Below are positions 10,167 through 18,729 of a DNA stretch of 64,000 nucleotides, in pieces; the stretch's first letter is position 1, and each line of letters starts with the position of its first letter. Below the pieces are notes generated by a model, which searched no databases, was not told where the DNA came from, and saw only the letters and a program-made list of their open reading frames with translations. The position numbers and the translations under genes are program-made. The stretch spans positions 17,501-81,500 of the forward strand of contig NZ_AFNV02000017.1 of the NCBI RefSeq assembly GCF_000215955.2, written 5' to 3'. Origin of the DNA: Salinisphaera shabanensis E1L3A (GTDB lineage Bacteria > Pseudomonadota > Gammaproteobacteria > Nevskiales > Salinisphaeraceae).

Positions 10167-10203
10167 AAAAGGCCCCGCCGGACACGATCCGACGGGGCCT
10201 TTT
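10167..10203. terminator. Bidirectional terminator between hemJ and bfr
   Basis: An 11-bp perfect stem, AAAAGGCCCCG / CGGGGCCTTTT, with a 15-base loop. The A/T flanks give a U-run in both directions, serving convergent hemJ (plus) and bfr (minus). Confidence 0.92.
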
Positions 10204-10235
10204 CCGTTGCAGCGCCAGTAGCCCTGGCCCGCGGC

Positions 10236-10736
10236 TTATTCGCCGCCGTCGGGGTCCTGATTGATATCGACGCCGATCTGCGACTGGTTATAGTTCTGCT
10301 CGCCCATGTGCTTGATCATGTCGAGCTGGGTTTCGATGAAGTCGATATGCCCTTCCTCATCGGCAAGTATCTCCGCGAACAGTTCACGGGTCACGTAATC
10401 GCCGACCTGCTCACAGTGCGTGATCGCTTCCTTGTAGTAGGCATGGCCTTCGTATTCGGCCGCCAGGTCGCATTCCAGCATTTCCTTGGGATTTTCGCCG
10501 ATACGCAGCTTGCCCAGATCCTGCAGGTTCGGCAGGCCGTTGAGGAACAGGATGCGCTTGATGAAGCGATCCGCATGCTGCATTTCCTCGATCGACTCCT
10601 GATATTCCTTCTTGCCGATCTCGAAGAACCCCATGTCTTCGTACATACGGGCATGCAGGAAATACTGGTTGATCGCGGTCAGCTCGAGCTTGAGCGACTT
10701 CTGCAGATACTCGATGACTTTCGGGTCGCCTTTCAT
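10236..10736 (-). CDS. bfr: Bacterioferritin
   Basis: Iron-storage protein that assembles into a 24-mer with haem at dimer interfaces. The 166 residues keep the full di-iron ferroxidase set at E. coli numbering: E18, E51, H54, E94, E127, H130, plus the haem ligand M52. The C-terminus has a short acidic, Gln/Asn-rich extension. AGGA precedes the ATG at 10736 at normal spacing. Bfd, which releases iron from Bfr, is encoded just upstream on the same strand. Confidence 0.97.
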   Translation of the reverse strand: MKGDPKVIEYLQKSLKLELTAINQYFLHARMYEDMGFFEIGKKEYQESIEEMQHADRFIKRILFLNGLPNLQDLGKLRIGENPKEMLECDLAAEYEGHAYYKEAITHCEQVGDYVTRELFAEILADEEGHIDFIETQLDMIKHMGEQNYNQSQIGVDINQDPDGGE

Positions 10737-10859
10737 GGCTGTTCCTGTACTTTGGGCCGATAACTGTCGACAAGCTTAGCCGACCACGGCACGCCGTACA
10801 ATCAATCCATGGTTGCAGCGCACGGCAAGCGAACGCTCACGAGATACGTCCTGAAAGAA

Positions 10860-11090
10860 CTAACCGGTAGCCACCAGCGGCTCGGCTTCGGCAATAACCC
10901 GTATGGGGGCCGCACGTCGATGCTGCTGCTGATGACATTCGTTGAGAACGTCACGAGCGCACTGTGCACACCGGCCGCAACAGCCGGCCACGCCCAGACG
11001 CTTGCGCAATTCGCGCATGCTGCATGCGCCTTCGCCATAAGCATCGCGAATCTGGCAATCGGTTACTGCATTACAAACACAAACGTACAT
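10860..11090 (-). CDS. bfd: Bacterioferritin-associated ferredoxin
   Basis: Small [2Fe-2S] protein that reduces the bacterioferritin core to release iron under starvation. From ATG 11090 it has 76 residues with cysteines C4, C6, C38 and C41, the ligand positions of the Pseudomonas protein; C37 and C44 are extra. I chose this ATG because GGAGG precedes it by five bases; a GTG two codons upstream is less likely. About 20 residues follow the usual C-terminus. A promoter with a Fur-box-like spacer lies at 11108-11136. Confidence 0.95.
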   Translation of the reverse strand: MYVCVCNAVTDCQIRDAYGEGACSMRELRKRLGVAGCCGRCAQCARDVLNECHQQQHRRAAPIRVIAEAEPLVATG

Positions 11091-11107
11091 GGCCACCTCC
11101 GACGCGT

Positions 11108-11136
11108 AGTAAAACGCGAATGAGAATGAGTGTCAA
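11108..11136 (-). promoter_or_regulatory. bfd promoter with probable Fur operator
   Basis: Minus strand: perfect -35 TTGACA (11131-11136), 17-bp spacer, -10-like TTTACT (11108-11113). The spacer contains TCATTCTCATTCGCG, which resembles half-sites of the Fur box (GATAATGATAATC type). Iron repression of bfd is known in other proteobacteria; Fur binding here is inferred. Confidence 0.65.
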
Positions 11137-11166
11137 TACACAAAAGCATGACACTAATCGATGCAA

Positions 11167-11186
11167 TTGTCAGCGTACACTGACAA
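11167..11186. other. Inverted repeat between bfd and rppH
   Basis: A perfect 7-bp inverted repeat, TTGTCAG / CTGACAA, with a 6-bp spacer, 30 bases upstream of the bfd -35 box. It could be an operator for an additional regulator. No family is recognised. Confidence 0.35.
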
Positions 11187-11202
11187 GGTCACGATTGCAC
11201 AC

Positions 11203-11221
11203 GCACGCGTCTTTCGCGTGC
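11203..11221 (-). terminator. Candidate terminator hairpin after rppH
   Basis: A 7-bp perfect stem, GCACGCG / CGCGTGC, with a TCTTT loop, 35 bases beyond the rppH stop. No U-run follows on the minus strand, so it is only a candidate. Confidence 0.35.
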
Positions 11222-11254
11222 ACTAACGCCACGAAAGAGTTTGAACCGGGATAA

Positions 11255-11731
11255 CTACTGCGTTTTCAGGCAGGCAGCGAGTTCATCCAGCGCGAGCCGA
11301 TAAACCTGGCGCTTGAAAAACACCACCTCATTGACCGGCTGCCAGTAATCGACCCAGCGATAACCGTCGAACTCGGGCTTGTCGCAGGCGTCGAAGCGTA
11401 CACACGACTCGGGCGCGATCAACTCGAGCATGAACCACTTCTGCTTCTGGCCGATGCATAACGGCTGGCGATTGCGGCGTACATAGCGCTTGGGCAGCCG
11501 ATAGCGCGCCCCCGGGGGGGTGGAGCCGATCATGCGTACATGCTCGGGCCTGAGTCCGACTTCTTCCTCGAGTTCACGAAACAATGCTTGACGGGCATTT
11601 TCGCCGGCATGAATTCCGCCCTGCGGAAACTGCCATGACTGCTGGCCGATTCGCTTGGCCCAGAACACCTGGCCGCGTTGATTGCTTAAGATGATGCCGA
11701 CGTTGGCCCGAAAACCCTGCGCATCGATCAC
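11255..11731 (-). CDS. rppH: RNA pyrophosphohydrolase RppH
   Basis: Nudix enzyme that removes pyrophosphate from mRNA 5' ends and so starts RNase E decay. The Nudix box is intact (G38-x5-E44-x7-REL-x-EE-x-GL, ending L60), with the family blocks SWQFPQGG and [10 protein letters not shown] chose GTG 11731 (158 residues) because homologues begin at the MIDxxGYRPNVG segment and GAGGG lies seven bases upstream. A TTG at 11758 would add nine residues. It diverges from the HAD phosphatase gene. Confidence 0.93.
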   Translation of the reverse strand: MIDAQGFRANVGIILSNQRGQVFWAKRIGQQSWQFPQGGIHAGENARQALFRELEEEVGLRPEHVRMIGSTPPGARYRLPKRYVRRNRQPLCIGQKQKWFMLELIAPESCVRFDACDKPEFDGYRWVDYWQPVNEVVFFKRQVYRLALDELAACLKTQ

Positions 11732-11804
11732 GACGACGCCCTCGGTATAAATACTCAATTGATTCTTTCATAAATCGTTCAAAAACGAAAAAAGGCATTT
11801 CACT

Positions 11805-12476
11805 TTGCAACTAACGCTATTCGATCTCGACAACACCCTGCTCGCCGGCGACAGCGATTACCTGTGGGGGCGCTTCCTCGTCGACGAAGGCGTGGTCGAC
11901 GCCGAGTTCTATGCCCGCGAGAACGAGCGTTTTCACGCGCAGTACGAAGCCGGCAACCTCGATATCCATGCGTATCAACGCTTCGCGCTGGCGCCGTTGC
12001 TCACGAACTCGCTGGAGCGTATGCAGGCGCTGCGAGCCGACTATGTCGAACGGGTGATTCGCCCGCTGGTTGCGCGCCATACCCGCGCTCTACTCGACTG
12101 GCATCGCCAGCGCGGCGACCAGATCGCCATCATCACCGCGACCAATCGTTTCATCACCGAACCGATTGCGGCGCTACTGGACATCGATGTGCTTATTGCC
12201 ACCGATCCAGAGATCGTCGGGGGCGCCTATACCGGCGAAATCGCCGGCGTACCCTGCTTCCAGGCGGGCAAGATCGAACGCGCGAAGGCCTGGGTGGCCG
12301 AACAGCCGCAGCGCTTCGAACACGTGACTTTCTATTCCGACTCGCTCAACGACCTGCCGCTACTGCGCTGGGCGGATACCGCAATCGCGGTCGACCCGGA
12401 CGAGACACTCGCTGCGGCCGCACGCGAGGCGGGCTGGCCGATCATCAGCCTGCGCGGCGAAGACCGGCCGTTCTAG
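11805..12476 (+). CDS. HAD-superfamily phosphatase (subclass IB, SerB-like)
   Basis: Cytoplasmic phosphatase with nucleophile motif DLDNT (D7, D9), motif II ITATN, and motif III/IV SDSLNDLPLL. A helical cap of about 100 residues lies between motifs I and II, as in phosphoserine phosphatase relatives. It starts at TTG 11805 after a weak AAAAGG; no ATG is near. The 223-residue length fits the HAD-IB group. A HAD gene beside rppH also occurs in Pseudomonas. The substrate cannot be told from sequence. Confidence 0.85.
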   Translation: MQLTLFDLDNTLLAGDSDYLWGRFLVDEGVVDAEFYARENERFHAQYEAGNLDIHAYQRFALAPLLTNSLERMQALRADYVERVIRPLVARHTRALLDWHRQRGDQIAIITATNRFITEPIAALLDIDVLIATDPEIVGGAYTGEIAGVPCFQAGKIERAKAWVAEQPQRFEHVTFYSDSLNDLPLLRWADTAIAVDPDETLAAAAREAGWPIISLRGEDRPF

Positions 12477-12506
12477 GGCTTGGCCAAACCGACAAACGCG
12501 CGCGCG

Positions 12507-13313
12507 TCAGTCTTTCGGCGCGTCGCGCGCTTCGTCCCAATTAGCCACATACGGCGCGATCGCGTCGCGCAGCCGGCCATTGGTCGCAAACACGCTGCGC
12601 GTGGGCAGATCGATCTCGTCGCCGCCCAGTTCGGTGATATCGCCACCGGCCTCGCGCAGGATCACGGTCAAGGCGGCGATATCGAGGATATTCAGATCGG
12701 ATTCCAGAATCGCGTCGATCCGGCCCGAGGCCAGCAGGTGATAGTGATAGAAATCACCATAGCCGCGAATACGATGCACCGCGCCGATGAGTTCGCCGAC
12801 GGACGCCCAGGCCGGTGATGCAGCAAGCGAGGCGATATTGCCCAGCGACAGGCTGGTCTTGGCCAGCGTATCGATATTGGAAGTCTGGATCGGCTCGCCG
12901 TTGAGCGTAGCGCCCAATCCTTTCGCCGCACAGGCCATTTCCCCGCCGTTGAACAACGGCGCGTTGGATACGCCCACGATGAGTTCGCCGCGATAACGTA
13001 ACGCGATCTGCGTCGAGAAGAACGGGTAGCCGCGAACGAAGCTCTTGGTGCCGTCGATCGGGTCGATCAGCCATACGTAATCGGCATCGGCTTGCTCGCG
13101 GCCCAGTTCCTCGCCTTGAAAACCATGCGCCGGGAACGCCTCGGACAGAACCGCCTTGATCGCGCGTTCACATTCGATATCGGCGATCGTCACAGGGCTG
13201 GCATCGGCCTTGTGTTCGACTTCAAAGTCGCCGTGGTAATAGCGACGAATAATCGCCTCGGCGGCGCGGGCGGCCTCGACGGCCTTGTCGAGAAACGGCT
13301 GCAGATCGGTCAA
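12507..13313 (-). CDS. Inositol-monophosphatase-family phosphatase, histidinol-phosphatase (HisN)-like
   Basis: Mg-dependent phosphatase with the three IMPase metal-site blocks: GEELG, WLIDPIDGTKSF and the late NILDIAAL segment. The pattern resembles HisN-type histidinol-phosphate phosphatase, though inositol phosphate or another small substrate is possible. I start at TTG 13313 (268 residues), where AAGGA lies seven bases upstream and homology begins; the frame stays open to 13451 but that part looks non-homologous. It lies downstream of ampE on the same strand. Confidence 0.82.
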   Translation of the reverse strand: MTDLQPFLDKAVEAARAAEAIIRRYYHGDFEVEHKADASPVTIADIECERAIKAVLSEAFPAHGFQGEELGREQADADYVWLIDPIDGTKSFVRGYPFFSTQIALRYRGELIVGVSNAPLFNGGEMACAAKGLGATLNGEPIQTSNIDTLAKTSLSLGNIASLAASPAWASVGELIGAVHRIRGYGDFYHYHLLASGRIDAILESDLNILDIAALTVILREAGGDITELGGDEIDLPTRSVFATNGRLRDAIAPYVANWDEARDAPKD

Positions 13314-13434
13314 AACGGCGTCCTTGTTCGGGGCGTGGGCGCAAATGCTAGGCGATGTTGGCTTCTTGTACGAGCGCCGGCCGAGCCAACTCGACCGGAC
13401 AGCGGTTGTTTGTACCGCAAACGGGCCATGCGCT

Positions 13435-14322
13435 TTAACGCAATACCCCAAAGATGGTCAGCAGCGCCAGGATCGCCAGCACCACGAGCAATGTACGCCA
13501 GATCAGGCCCAGCGCTTCGAGCAGCGTGTCGTCGAGCCCGCGCCCATAGCGCGTGTCGGCATTCGCACTGGTCAGCCCCAGCGCGCCGCGCCCGACCGCG
13601 GCCAGCAGGCGCCAGCTGGCCGAAGCGCTGGCATGCGTGGTCGCGCGCGCCGACGGCCAGGCGCCGATCGCAGCGCGCGTGGCGCCGACCAGCGCATACA
13701 CCAGCACGCTCAGGCGGGCTGGAATCCAGGCCGCCAACCCATGCACGTATTCGGCGGTGCGCTGCATCGCGCGCGATGCCGTACCCCGTGCAGCCAATGC
13801 CGGCAGTTCACGCACGCTGCGATAGAACAGCGCACCGGCGGGCCCGGCCACGAAGAACCACAGCAGTACGCCCAGAATACGTTCATGGCCTTGTACCAGC
13901 ACCGCGCCGACGAGCGTACGGCCGTGGGTATCGGGCGCTAGCCGACCGTCCGCGCGACGACACAGATCGAGCGCGCAGGCTTCAGCGTGGGCAAAATTCC
14001 GCTCGTCTCGCGCTCGAATCAGCGCATGCACGTCTTCCCAGAGATCACGCGGGCCGAAGGTCAACACCAGAATGAACACGCCGAACGCGAGTTCGAAACC
14101 CAGCCACAGGTATTCGGCGATTGCCCACTGAGCCAGCGCCACCACGACCACCGGCGGCACGATCACCAGCACGCCTGCCGGATGCTGCAACCAGCGCCGG
14201 CCAATCGCGACACTTTCGATAAGTCCGATATAACGGGCAAAGCCGTCGGTATCCCGCCAGCGCTTGAGCTGACCGAGCGCGCGCTCGGCAAACAGCGCGA
14301 TGATGATCGTGATCAGATGCAT
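13435..14322 (-). CDS. ampE: AmpE-like regulatory signalling modulator (membrane protein)
   Basis: Inner-membrane protein of the ampDE operon, thought to sense or modulate beta-lactamase induction; its biochemical role is unknown. The 295 residues have an N-terminal hydrophobic segment with the family motif ALFAERALGQLKRWRD, membrane helices near 50-90 and 150-165, and a C-terminal helix. Its ATG overlaps the last ten bases of ampD, and its ribosome site GGAG lies within ampD, so translation is coupled. Confidence 0.88.
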   Translation of the reverse strand: MHLITIIIALFAERALGQLKRWRDTDGFARYIGLIESVAIGRRWLQHPAGVLVIVPPVVVVALAQWAIAEYLWLGFELAFGVFILVLTFGPRDLWEDVHALIRARDERNFAHAEACALDLCRRADGRLAPDTHGRTLVGAVLVQGHERILGVLLWFFVAGPAGALFYRSVRELPALAARGTASRAMQRTAEYVHGLAAWIPARLSVLVYALVGATRAAIGAWPSARATTHASASASWRLLAAVGRGALGLTSANADTRYGRGLDDTLLEALGLIWRTLLVVLAILALLTIFGVLR

Positions 14323-14876
14323 GCGCGCTCCAGCAGGTCGAAGAAAAGCACCCAGTCGAAAGCCGGGCCCGGGTCCGTCTTGCGCTGCGGCGCGATATCG
14401 CTGTGGCCGACGATACGCTCGCGCGTGAGTTCGGGGTAAGCGTCCATGAGCGCAGCACTCGCGCCTGCAAGTGTTCGGTATTGCGCCGGCGTGTAGGGGC
14501 AGTCGTCGGTGCCTTCCAGTTCGATTCCCACCGCAAAATCGTTGACGCGCGTACGGCCGTCGAACGCCGACTCGCCCGCGTGCCAGGCGCGCGCATCGAA
14601 GCCGACATACTGGGTGATCGCACCCGTGCGCTCGATCAGCAGGTGCGCCGACACCCGCAGATGCGCAATCTCACGGTAGAACGGATCGCGCGAAATATCG
14701 AGCGTGTTGGTGAACAGCGCATCGACTTGGCCGCGGCCGAAACGCCCCGGCGGCAGGGTAATACCATGTACGACCAGCGTGTCGACGGCCGCATTCGGCG
14801 GGCGTGCATCCTGATTAGGCGAGACCAGCCATCGCGCCTGCGCCAGCCAGCTGTTGTCGATCGATAAACCCTGCAT
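14313..14876 (-). CDS. ampD: 1,6-anhydro-N-acetylmuramyl-L-alanine amidase AmpD
   Basis: Cytosolic zinc amidase that removes the peptide from anhydro-muropeptides in cell-wall recycling and so keeps AmpR-type inducer low. The 187 residues keep the zinc ligands H37, H158 and D168 and the catalytic K166 and E119. ATG 14876 lies five bases after the stop of the DUF4105 gene, and ampE overlaps its end, so DUF4105, ampD and ampE look like one transcript. AnmK at 4742 acts later in the same recycling pathway. Confidence 0.96.
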   Translation of the reverse strand: MQGLSIDNSWLAQARWLVSPNQDARPPNAAVDTLVVHGITLPPGRFGRGQVDALFTNTLDISRDPFYREIAHLRVSAHLLIERTGAITQYVGFDARAWHAGESAFDGRTRVNDFAVGIELEGTDDCPYTPAQYRTLAGASAALMDAYPELTRERIVGHSDIAPQRKTDPGPAFDWVLFFDLLERACI

Positions 14877-14880
14877 CACG

Positions 14881-16803
14881 CTAAAAATACGCCTGCAAGC
14901 CGATCGTCGCACGCAGCCCGCTATCGACCGCGGTGTTCTCCCACCCAAATTCGCTACGCAGGCCCAGGTCGTTGGTGAGATTGAACTGCTGGGTAAGCTT
15001 GGCCCAGCGGTAATAACCGTCATCGCCGGCCACGTATTCAAGCGCGCCCGTTTCCGCCTTGAGCTGAAGCCGACGCGTTGGATAAGCCAATACCCCGGCA
15101 CTCGCGCCGGCGCCCAGCGCGTAGCCGGGCGACAGCGCGCTGTTGGCATCCACCGAGCCGAGCCCGAACACGTAGGCCAGTGCCTTGTCGCTACCCCAGG
15201 CCAACCCCGGCCCGCCCTGGAGGTAGTAGCCGAGATTGTTGTCGACACCGTCGAAGACATTGGCGGACGGTCGCCGACGCAGACCGGTATCGATTTGGAA
15301 AGACACAGGCTTGAACAAGTCGTTGCGCGGCGACAGCGACACGATATTGAGCACGGTCAGATCATCGATTCGCAGCTCGCCGTCACTCGGGTCGGTACGC
15401 AGCCCCAGATCGAGAAAATTGATCTGCGCGCCGTCGGTATAGCCGCCCGGATCGTCGAGCAGGTCATGATAGGCCGGTCGGATACGCAGCCCGAACGATA
15501 GGTCGCCTGCCTCGTAAACCGTGGACGCCGCCACGCGTAGCGTGCGATGCGCCTGGTCGGGCGATGTCTTCGGCGTCGACACCGGCGCGAACGACGAAGG
15601 TCGTGCGATCCGGCTTCGTGCCAGCAAAATGGCGTTGGCATGCGCTTGATCGGCCGGCGCATTGGCTGGGTCGCTTTGCAGGCGGTAGTAGAGATAGTCG
15701 TGTGCAACCTCGAGTACAGCGGCATGCGCGTCCGGCTCGAGTTCGGTCAGCCGCGAATCGTCGAAAGCGACATCATCCGCGGCCACGCCACGCGCCAGCG
15801 CACGCTGGTCGGCACTAAGTTGATCGGCCTGCCAGCGCAGCGTGGTTTCCAGCGAGGGACGAAAGCGCGGCGTCCCCATCAGGCCGGGGAGTCCGCGATC
15901 GGTGCGAATCGTATCGGCAGGAATCGCATACCAGTCGTACTGCTCGGTGAGCTCGAGCTCAGGGCGCGCAACTTCGAGCAGACTCAGCAGCTGGTAGGAA
16001 CAGTTCTTCGACAAGAAGAAATAGGCGAAGCGCACGCCGTCCATTTCCCAGAGATGATCGACCAGGCGATCGGTCTCGGTATCGCTCAATTCGAGCGGGT
16101 AAGCCCAGACATCACGATGCTCGATCCATGCGTACTGCTTGACCTTTTCGTAGTACGGAAACAGCCCGAAGATGCCCGCATAGCCCCCGGTCAGACCTTT
16201 CCAGGCAAATGACAGCCCCTGCGCATCATCGCCCGCCGCCGCGGCGAAGTTCACCGCGTACGACAACAACTCGGTATTGCGCGCGCGGCGCGAGGAATCA
16301 ATACGCAGCAGCGTATGCCCGAACATCGACGACGGGCTGTTGGGGAAGGCGGTCGGAAAGATCAGACTGATCTGGCGCGGGGCGAGCGCTTCGCGCCAGC
16401 GCTCGTATTTCTCGCAATCCTGGCCGCCGAGCGCGTCGTCGGCCAGGCCGAGACGCTCGACCAGAAAACGACGCCGGGCAATGAACGTGCACGCCGCTGA
16501 ACGATCCCGATCCTCGATATGCCGCCCCTGAACGAAGGCGGCCAGCGTCGCATCAAGCTCGGCTGCCGGGTCGCGGCGCCCCTCTGGCGACAGAAAGAAC
16601 CAGTCCGTGACCACCGTGCTGTGCAGCCCGCTGCCGTGCCAGTCGGGCTCGTAATGCATCAACGCCTGCCACTGCGCACTGGCGGCCAGGTTCTGTTCGG
16701 CGGCGCGCGCCTGGAGCGCCGCGAGATCGAGTGTCGCAGGCTGAGCCTGTACCAAACCACAGACGAACACCAGCAAAGGCGCAAGCGCCGCCCATCGCAT
16801 CAT
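14881..16803 (-). CDS. Lnb N-terminal periplasmic domain / DUF4105 protein, probable outer-membrane barrel (copy 1)
   Basis: 640-residue secreted protein with a signal peptide (1-20, ending VQAQ). The DUF4105/Lnb-N core has the hallmark FPNSPSSMFGHTLLRID and, later, FFLSKNCSYQ. The last 250 residues alternate polar and hydrophobic residues and end in AYF, the terminal aromatic typical of BAM-inserted barrels. It begins nine bases after copy 2 stops and ends five bases before ampD. Function unknown; an envelope or peptidoglycan role is inferred from context. ATG 16803 has AAGG upstream. Confidence 0.82.
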   Translation of the reverse strand: MMRWAALAPLLVFVCGLVQAQPATLDLAALQARAAEQNLAASAQWQALMHYEPDWHGSGLHSTVVTDWFFLSPEGRRDPAAELDATLAAFVQGRHIEDRDRSAACTFIARRRFLVERLGLADDALGGQDCEKYERWREALAPRQISLIFPTAFPNSPSSMFGHTLLRIDSSRRARNTELLSYAVNFAAAAGDDAQGLSFAWKGLTGGYAGIFGLFPYYEKVKQYAWIEHRDVWAYPLELSDTETDRLVDHLWEMDGVRFAYFFLSKNCSYQLLSLLEVARPELELTEQYDWYAIPADTIRTDRGLPGLMGTPRFRPSLETTLRWQADQLSADQRALARGVAADDVAFDDSRLTELEPDAHAAVLEVAHDYLYYRLQSDPANAPADQAHANAILLARSRIARPSSFAPVSTPKTSPDQAHRTLRVAASTVYEAGDLSFGLRIRPAYHDLLDDPGGYTDGAQINFLDLGLRTDPSDGELRIDDLTVLNIVSLSPRNDLFKPVSFQIDTGLRRRPSANVFDGVDNNLGYYLQGGPGLAWGSDKALAYVFGLGSVDANSALSPGYALGAGASAGVLAYPTRRLQLKAETGALEYVAGDDGYYRWAKLTQQFNLTNDLGLRSEFGWENTAVDSGLRATIGLQAYF

Positions 16804-16812
16804 GACAAGGCC

Positions 16813-18669
16813 TTAATCGAAAAAGTGACGAAACGATACGCTGCAGCTGTTCACCGCGTCGCCGTCCCAGGTTTCGCGCTCGCAGTCGCCGCGCAGCGCA
16901 TTGTCGCGGGATACGGGCACGTTGACGACCGCGCCGGTACGCAGGCGCGAAAAGCCGGTAGTGAACTCGAGCCAGCGTGCATGCATACCCCATTGTACGG
17001 CGTTCGCCTGGAAGGCGAGGCCGACTTCAGTGCCAACGCCGGCTGCCAGGTCCGGGTCGGCGCCGCTGACACTTTCCAGCCGCGCCACCCCGAACACATA
17101 CGGCAGCAGATCGCCGACACGCCAGCTCGCCCCCGGACCGCCCTGAATGAAACCGGCCAGGGCCCGATCGCTATCGGCCACCGGCGCCTGTTCGAGACCG
17201 GTATGCACGAACCAGGAAGTAGGTTTTGTGAAGGCATCGCGTGGCGCGAGCGAACGGATATTGATCAGATCCAGGGTTTCCAGCGACACGCCATCGACCT
17301 CATCGAAGCGCAGGTTGATATCCAGGCCCTCGATTGCGGCCCCCGGCAGGAAACCGGTCGTGCGGTCGAACAAGTCGTGATAAGTGAGTCGATAGCCCAG
17401 CGAGACAAAGTCGCGCCCATCCTGGCGACCGGCGCCCACGCTGGCCATTTGCGTGTCGTGACCCGATTCGGGCGGAGGCGGTGCCGGCACGGGCGCGCTC
17501 GGCGGTGCGGCATTGCGTTGCACGATGCGCAGCAGCGCAAGACTATCGCTGGCGACATCCGCATCGCGTGCGCCTTCGCGGTGCTCGAGCCGCAGCGCGC
17601 GGTAGGCCAGTTCGGCGATACGACGACGCTGCTCGGGCGGCCGGTTTTCGAAGGCAGGTGTCTGTGCCGCGCTCGGGTCGTCACGCAGCGCCACCGCCAG
17701 CGCACGTGCCTGCGAATCCAGGCGCGCCGCGCGTGCCTCGACCTCTCGTGCCTTGGACGGCCGATAGCGCCGGTCGGCGACCAGGCCGGCGTCGTAGAAC
17801 GCACGTACCGTGTTCACCGGCAACTCCGCGAAACGCAGTTCCTGGGTGAGCGGCGCTTCAGGCCGGCCGACCTTAACCAGTTCGAGCAGGCGATAGGAAC
17901 AGTTCTCGTCGAAGAAGTAGTAATCGAAGTTGATACCGCGCAGTTCCCAGAGGTGGCGTACGACCCAATCCATCTCGTCGACGTCCAGGTTCAGCGCGTA
18001 CTCCCACATGTCGCGATTTTCGACGAACGCATAGTCGCGAATCTTTTCGGCGTAGGAGCTCACCGAAAACTGGCCCGGGTAGCCGCCCGCCAGCCCGCGC
18101 CAGATATAGAAAAACGAGTTATCGGCAGCACCGGCCTGGGCGCCGAAGTTGATCGCCTTGGACAGCCATACGGAATCCGGATCCGGCCGGTCGTCCAGAC
18201 GCAACAGCGTATGCCCGAACATCGACGACGGACTGTTCAGATAGGCGGCCGGGAACACCAGCACCAGCTGCCCGATGGGCATCTGCGCTCGCCATTCCTG
18301 ATATTCGTGGCAGTGTGCGAGCGGCGCATGCGCGTGCCAGCCCAGCGATTCGGCAAGAAAACGATAGCGCGCCGGAAAGCGACAACGCGCCGCACTATCG
18401 GGCGGCGCCAATACGGCCGCGCTGGCGCGCAATTCAGCCACCGCGTCACGCTTGCCATCCGCGGCCAGGAAAAAATCCGCGTCGTCGACATAACTGCTGC
18501 CGATGCCGCGCAGCGTCGCGCCCTGGTTGACATGCATCAGCGCCTGCCAGCGCGGCGTAGCGGCCAGCGCGGCATAATCGGGTGGCGAAGCCAGCGCTGT
18601 ACAGGGCATGAGCGCGAACACGCCCGCCACCAACGCGGCACCACAGGCGCGCAGTCGCTTGAACGACAT
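16813..18669 (-). CDS. Lnb N-terminal periplasmic domain / DUF4105 protein, probable outer-membrane barrel (copy 2)
   Basis: 618-residue paralogue of the next gene. Signal peptide (MSFKRLRACGAALVAGVFAL, cleavage near ALAS), the core motif YLNSPSSMFGHTLLRLD, then YYFFDENCSYRLLEL, and a C-terminal beta-rich region ending RHFFD. I start at ATG 18669 because it begins the signal peptide; the open frame extends to 18723 through an intrinsic terminator stem, which argues against the longer start. The DUF3015 gene lies directly upstream. Function unknown. Confidence 0.82.
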   Translation of the reverse strand: MSFKRLRACGAALVAGVFALMPCTALASPPDYAALAATPRWQALMHVNQGATLRGIGSSYVDDADFFLAADGKRDAVAELRASAAVLAPPDSAARCRFPARYRFLAESLGWHAHAPLAHCHEYQEWRAQMPIGQLVLVFPAAYLNSPSSMFGHTLLRLDDRPDPDSVWLSKAINFGAQAGAADNSFFYIWRGLAGGYPGQFSVSSYAEKIRDYAFVENRDMWEYALNLDVDEMDWVVRHLWELRGINFDYYFFDENCSYRLLELVKVGRPEAPLTQELRFAELPVNTVRAFYDAGLVADRRYRPSKAREVEARAARLDSQARALAVALRDDPSAAQTPAFENRPPEQRRRIAELAYRALRLEHREGARDADVASDSLALLRIVQRNAAPPSAPVPAPPPPESGHDTQMASVGAGRQDGRDFVSLGYRLTYHDLFDRTTGFLPGAAIEGLDINLRFDEVDGVSLETLDLINIRSLAPRDAFTKPTSWFVHTGLEQAPVADSDRALAGFIQGGPGASWRVGDLLPYVFGVARLESVSGADPDLAAGVGTEVGLAFQANAVQWGMHARWLEFTTGFSRLRTGAVVNVPVSRDNALRGDCERETWDGDAVNSCSVSFRHFFD

Positions 18670-18678
18670 CGAGCGGGC

Positions 18679-18710
18679 AAAAAAATGCCCCGTCTCGGCA
18701 GAGACGGGGC
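18679..18710 (-). terminator. Intrinsic terminator after the DUF3015 gene
   Basis: A 10-bp perfect stem, GCCCCGTCTC / GAGACGGGGC, with a 4-base loop, followed on the minus strand by seven T. It lies 20 bases after the DUF3015 stop and only ten bases before the DUF4105 copy 2 start. Confidence 0.93.
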
Positions 18711-18729
18711 GCGAGTCAACCAATCGGGA

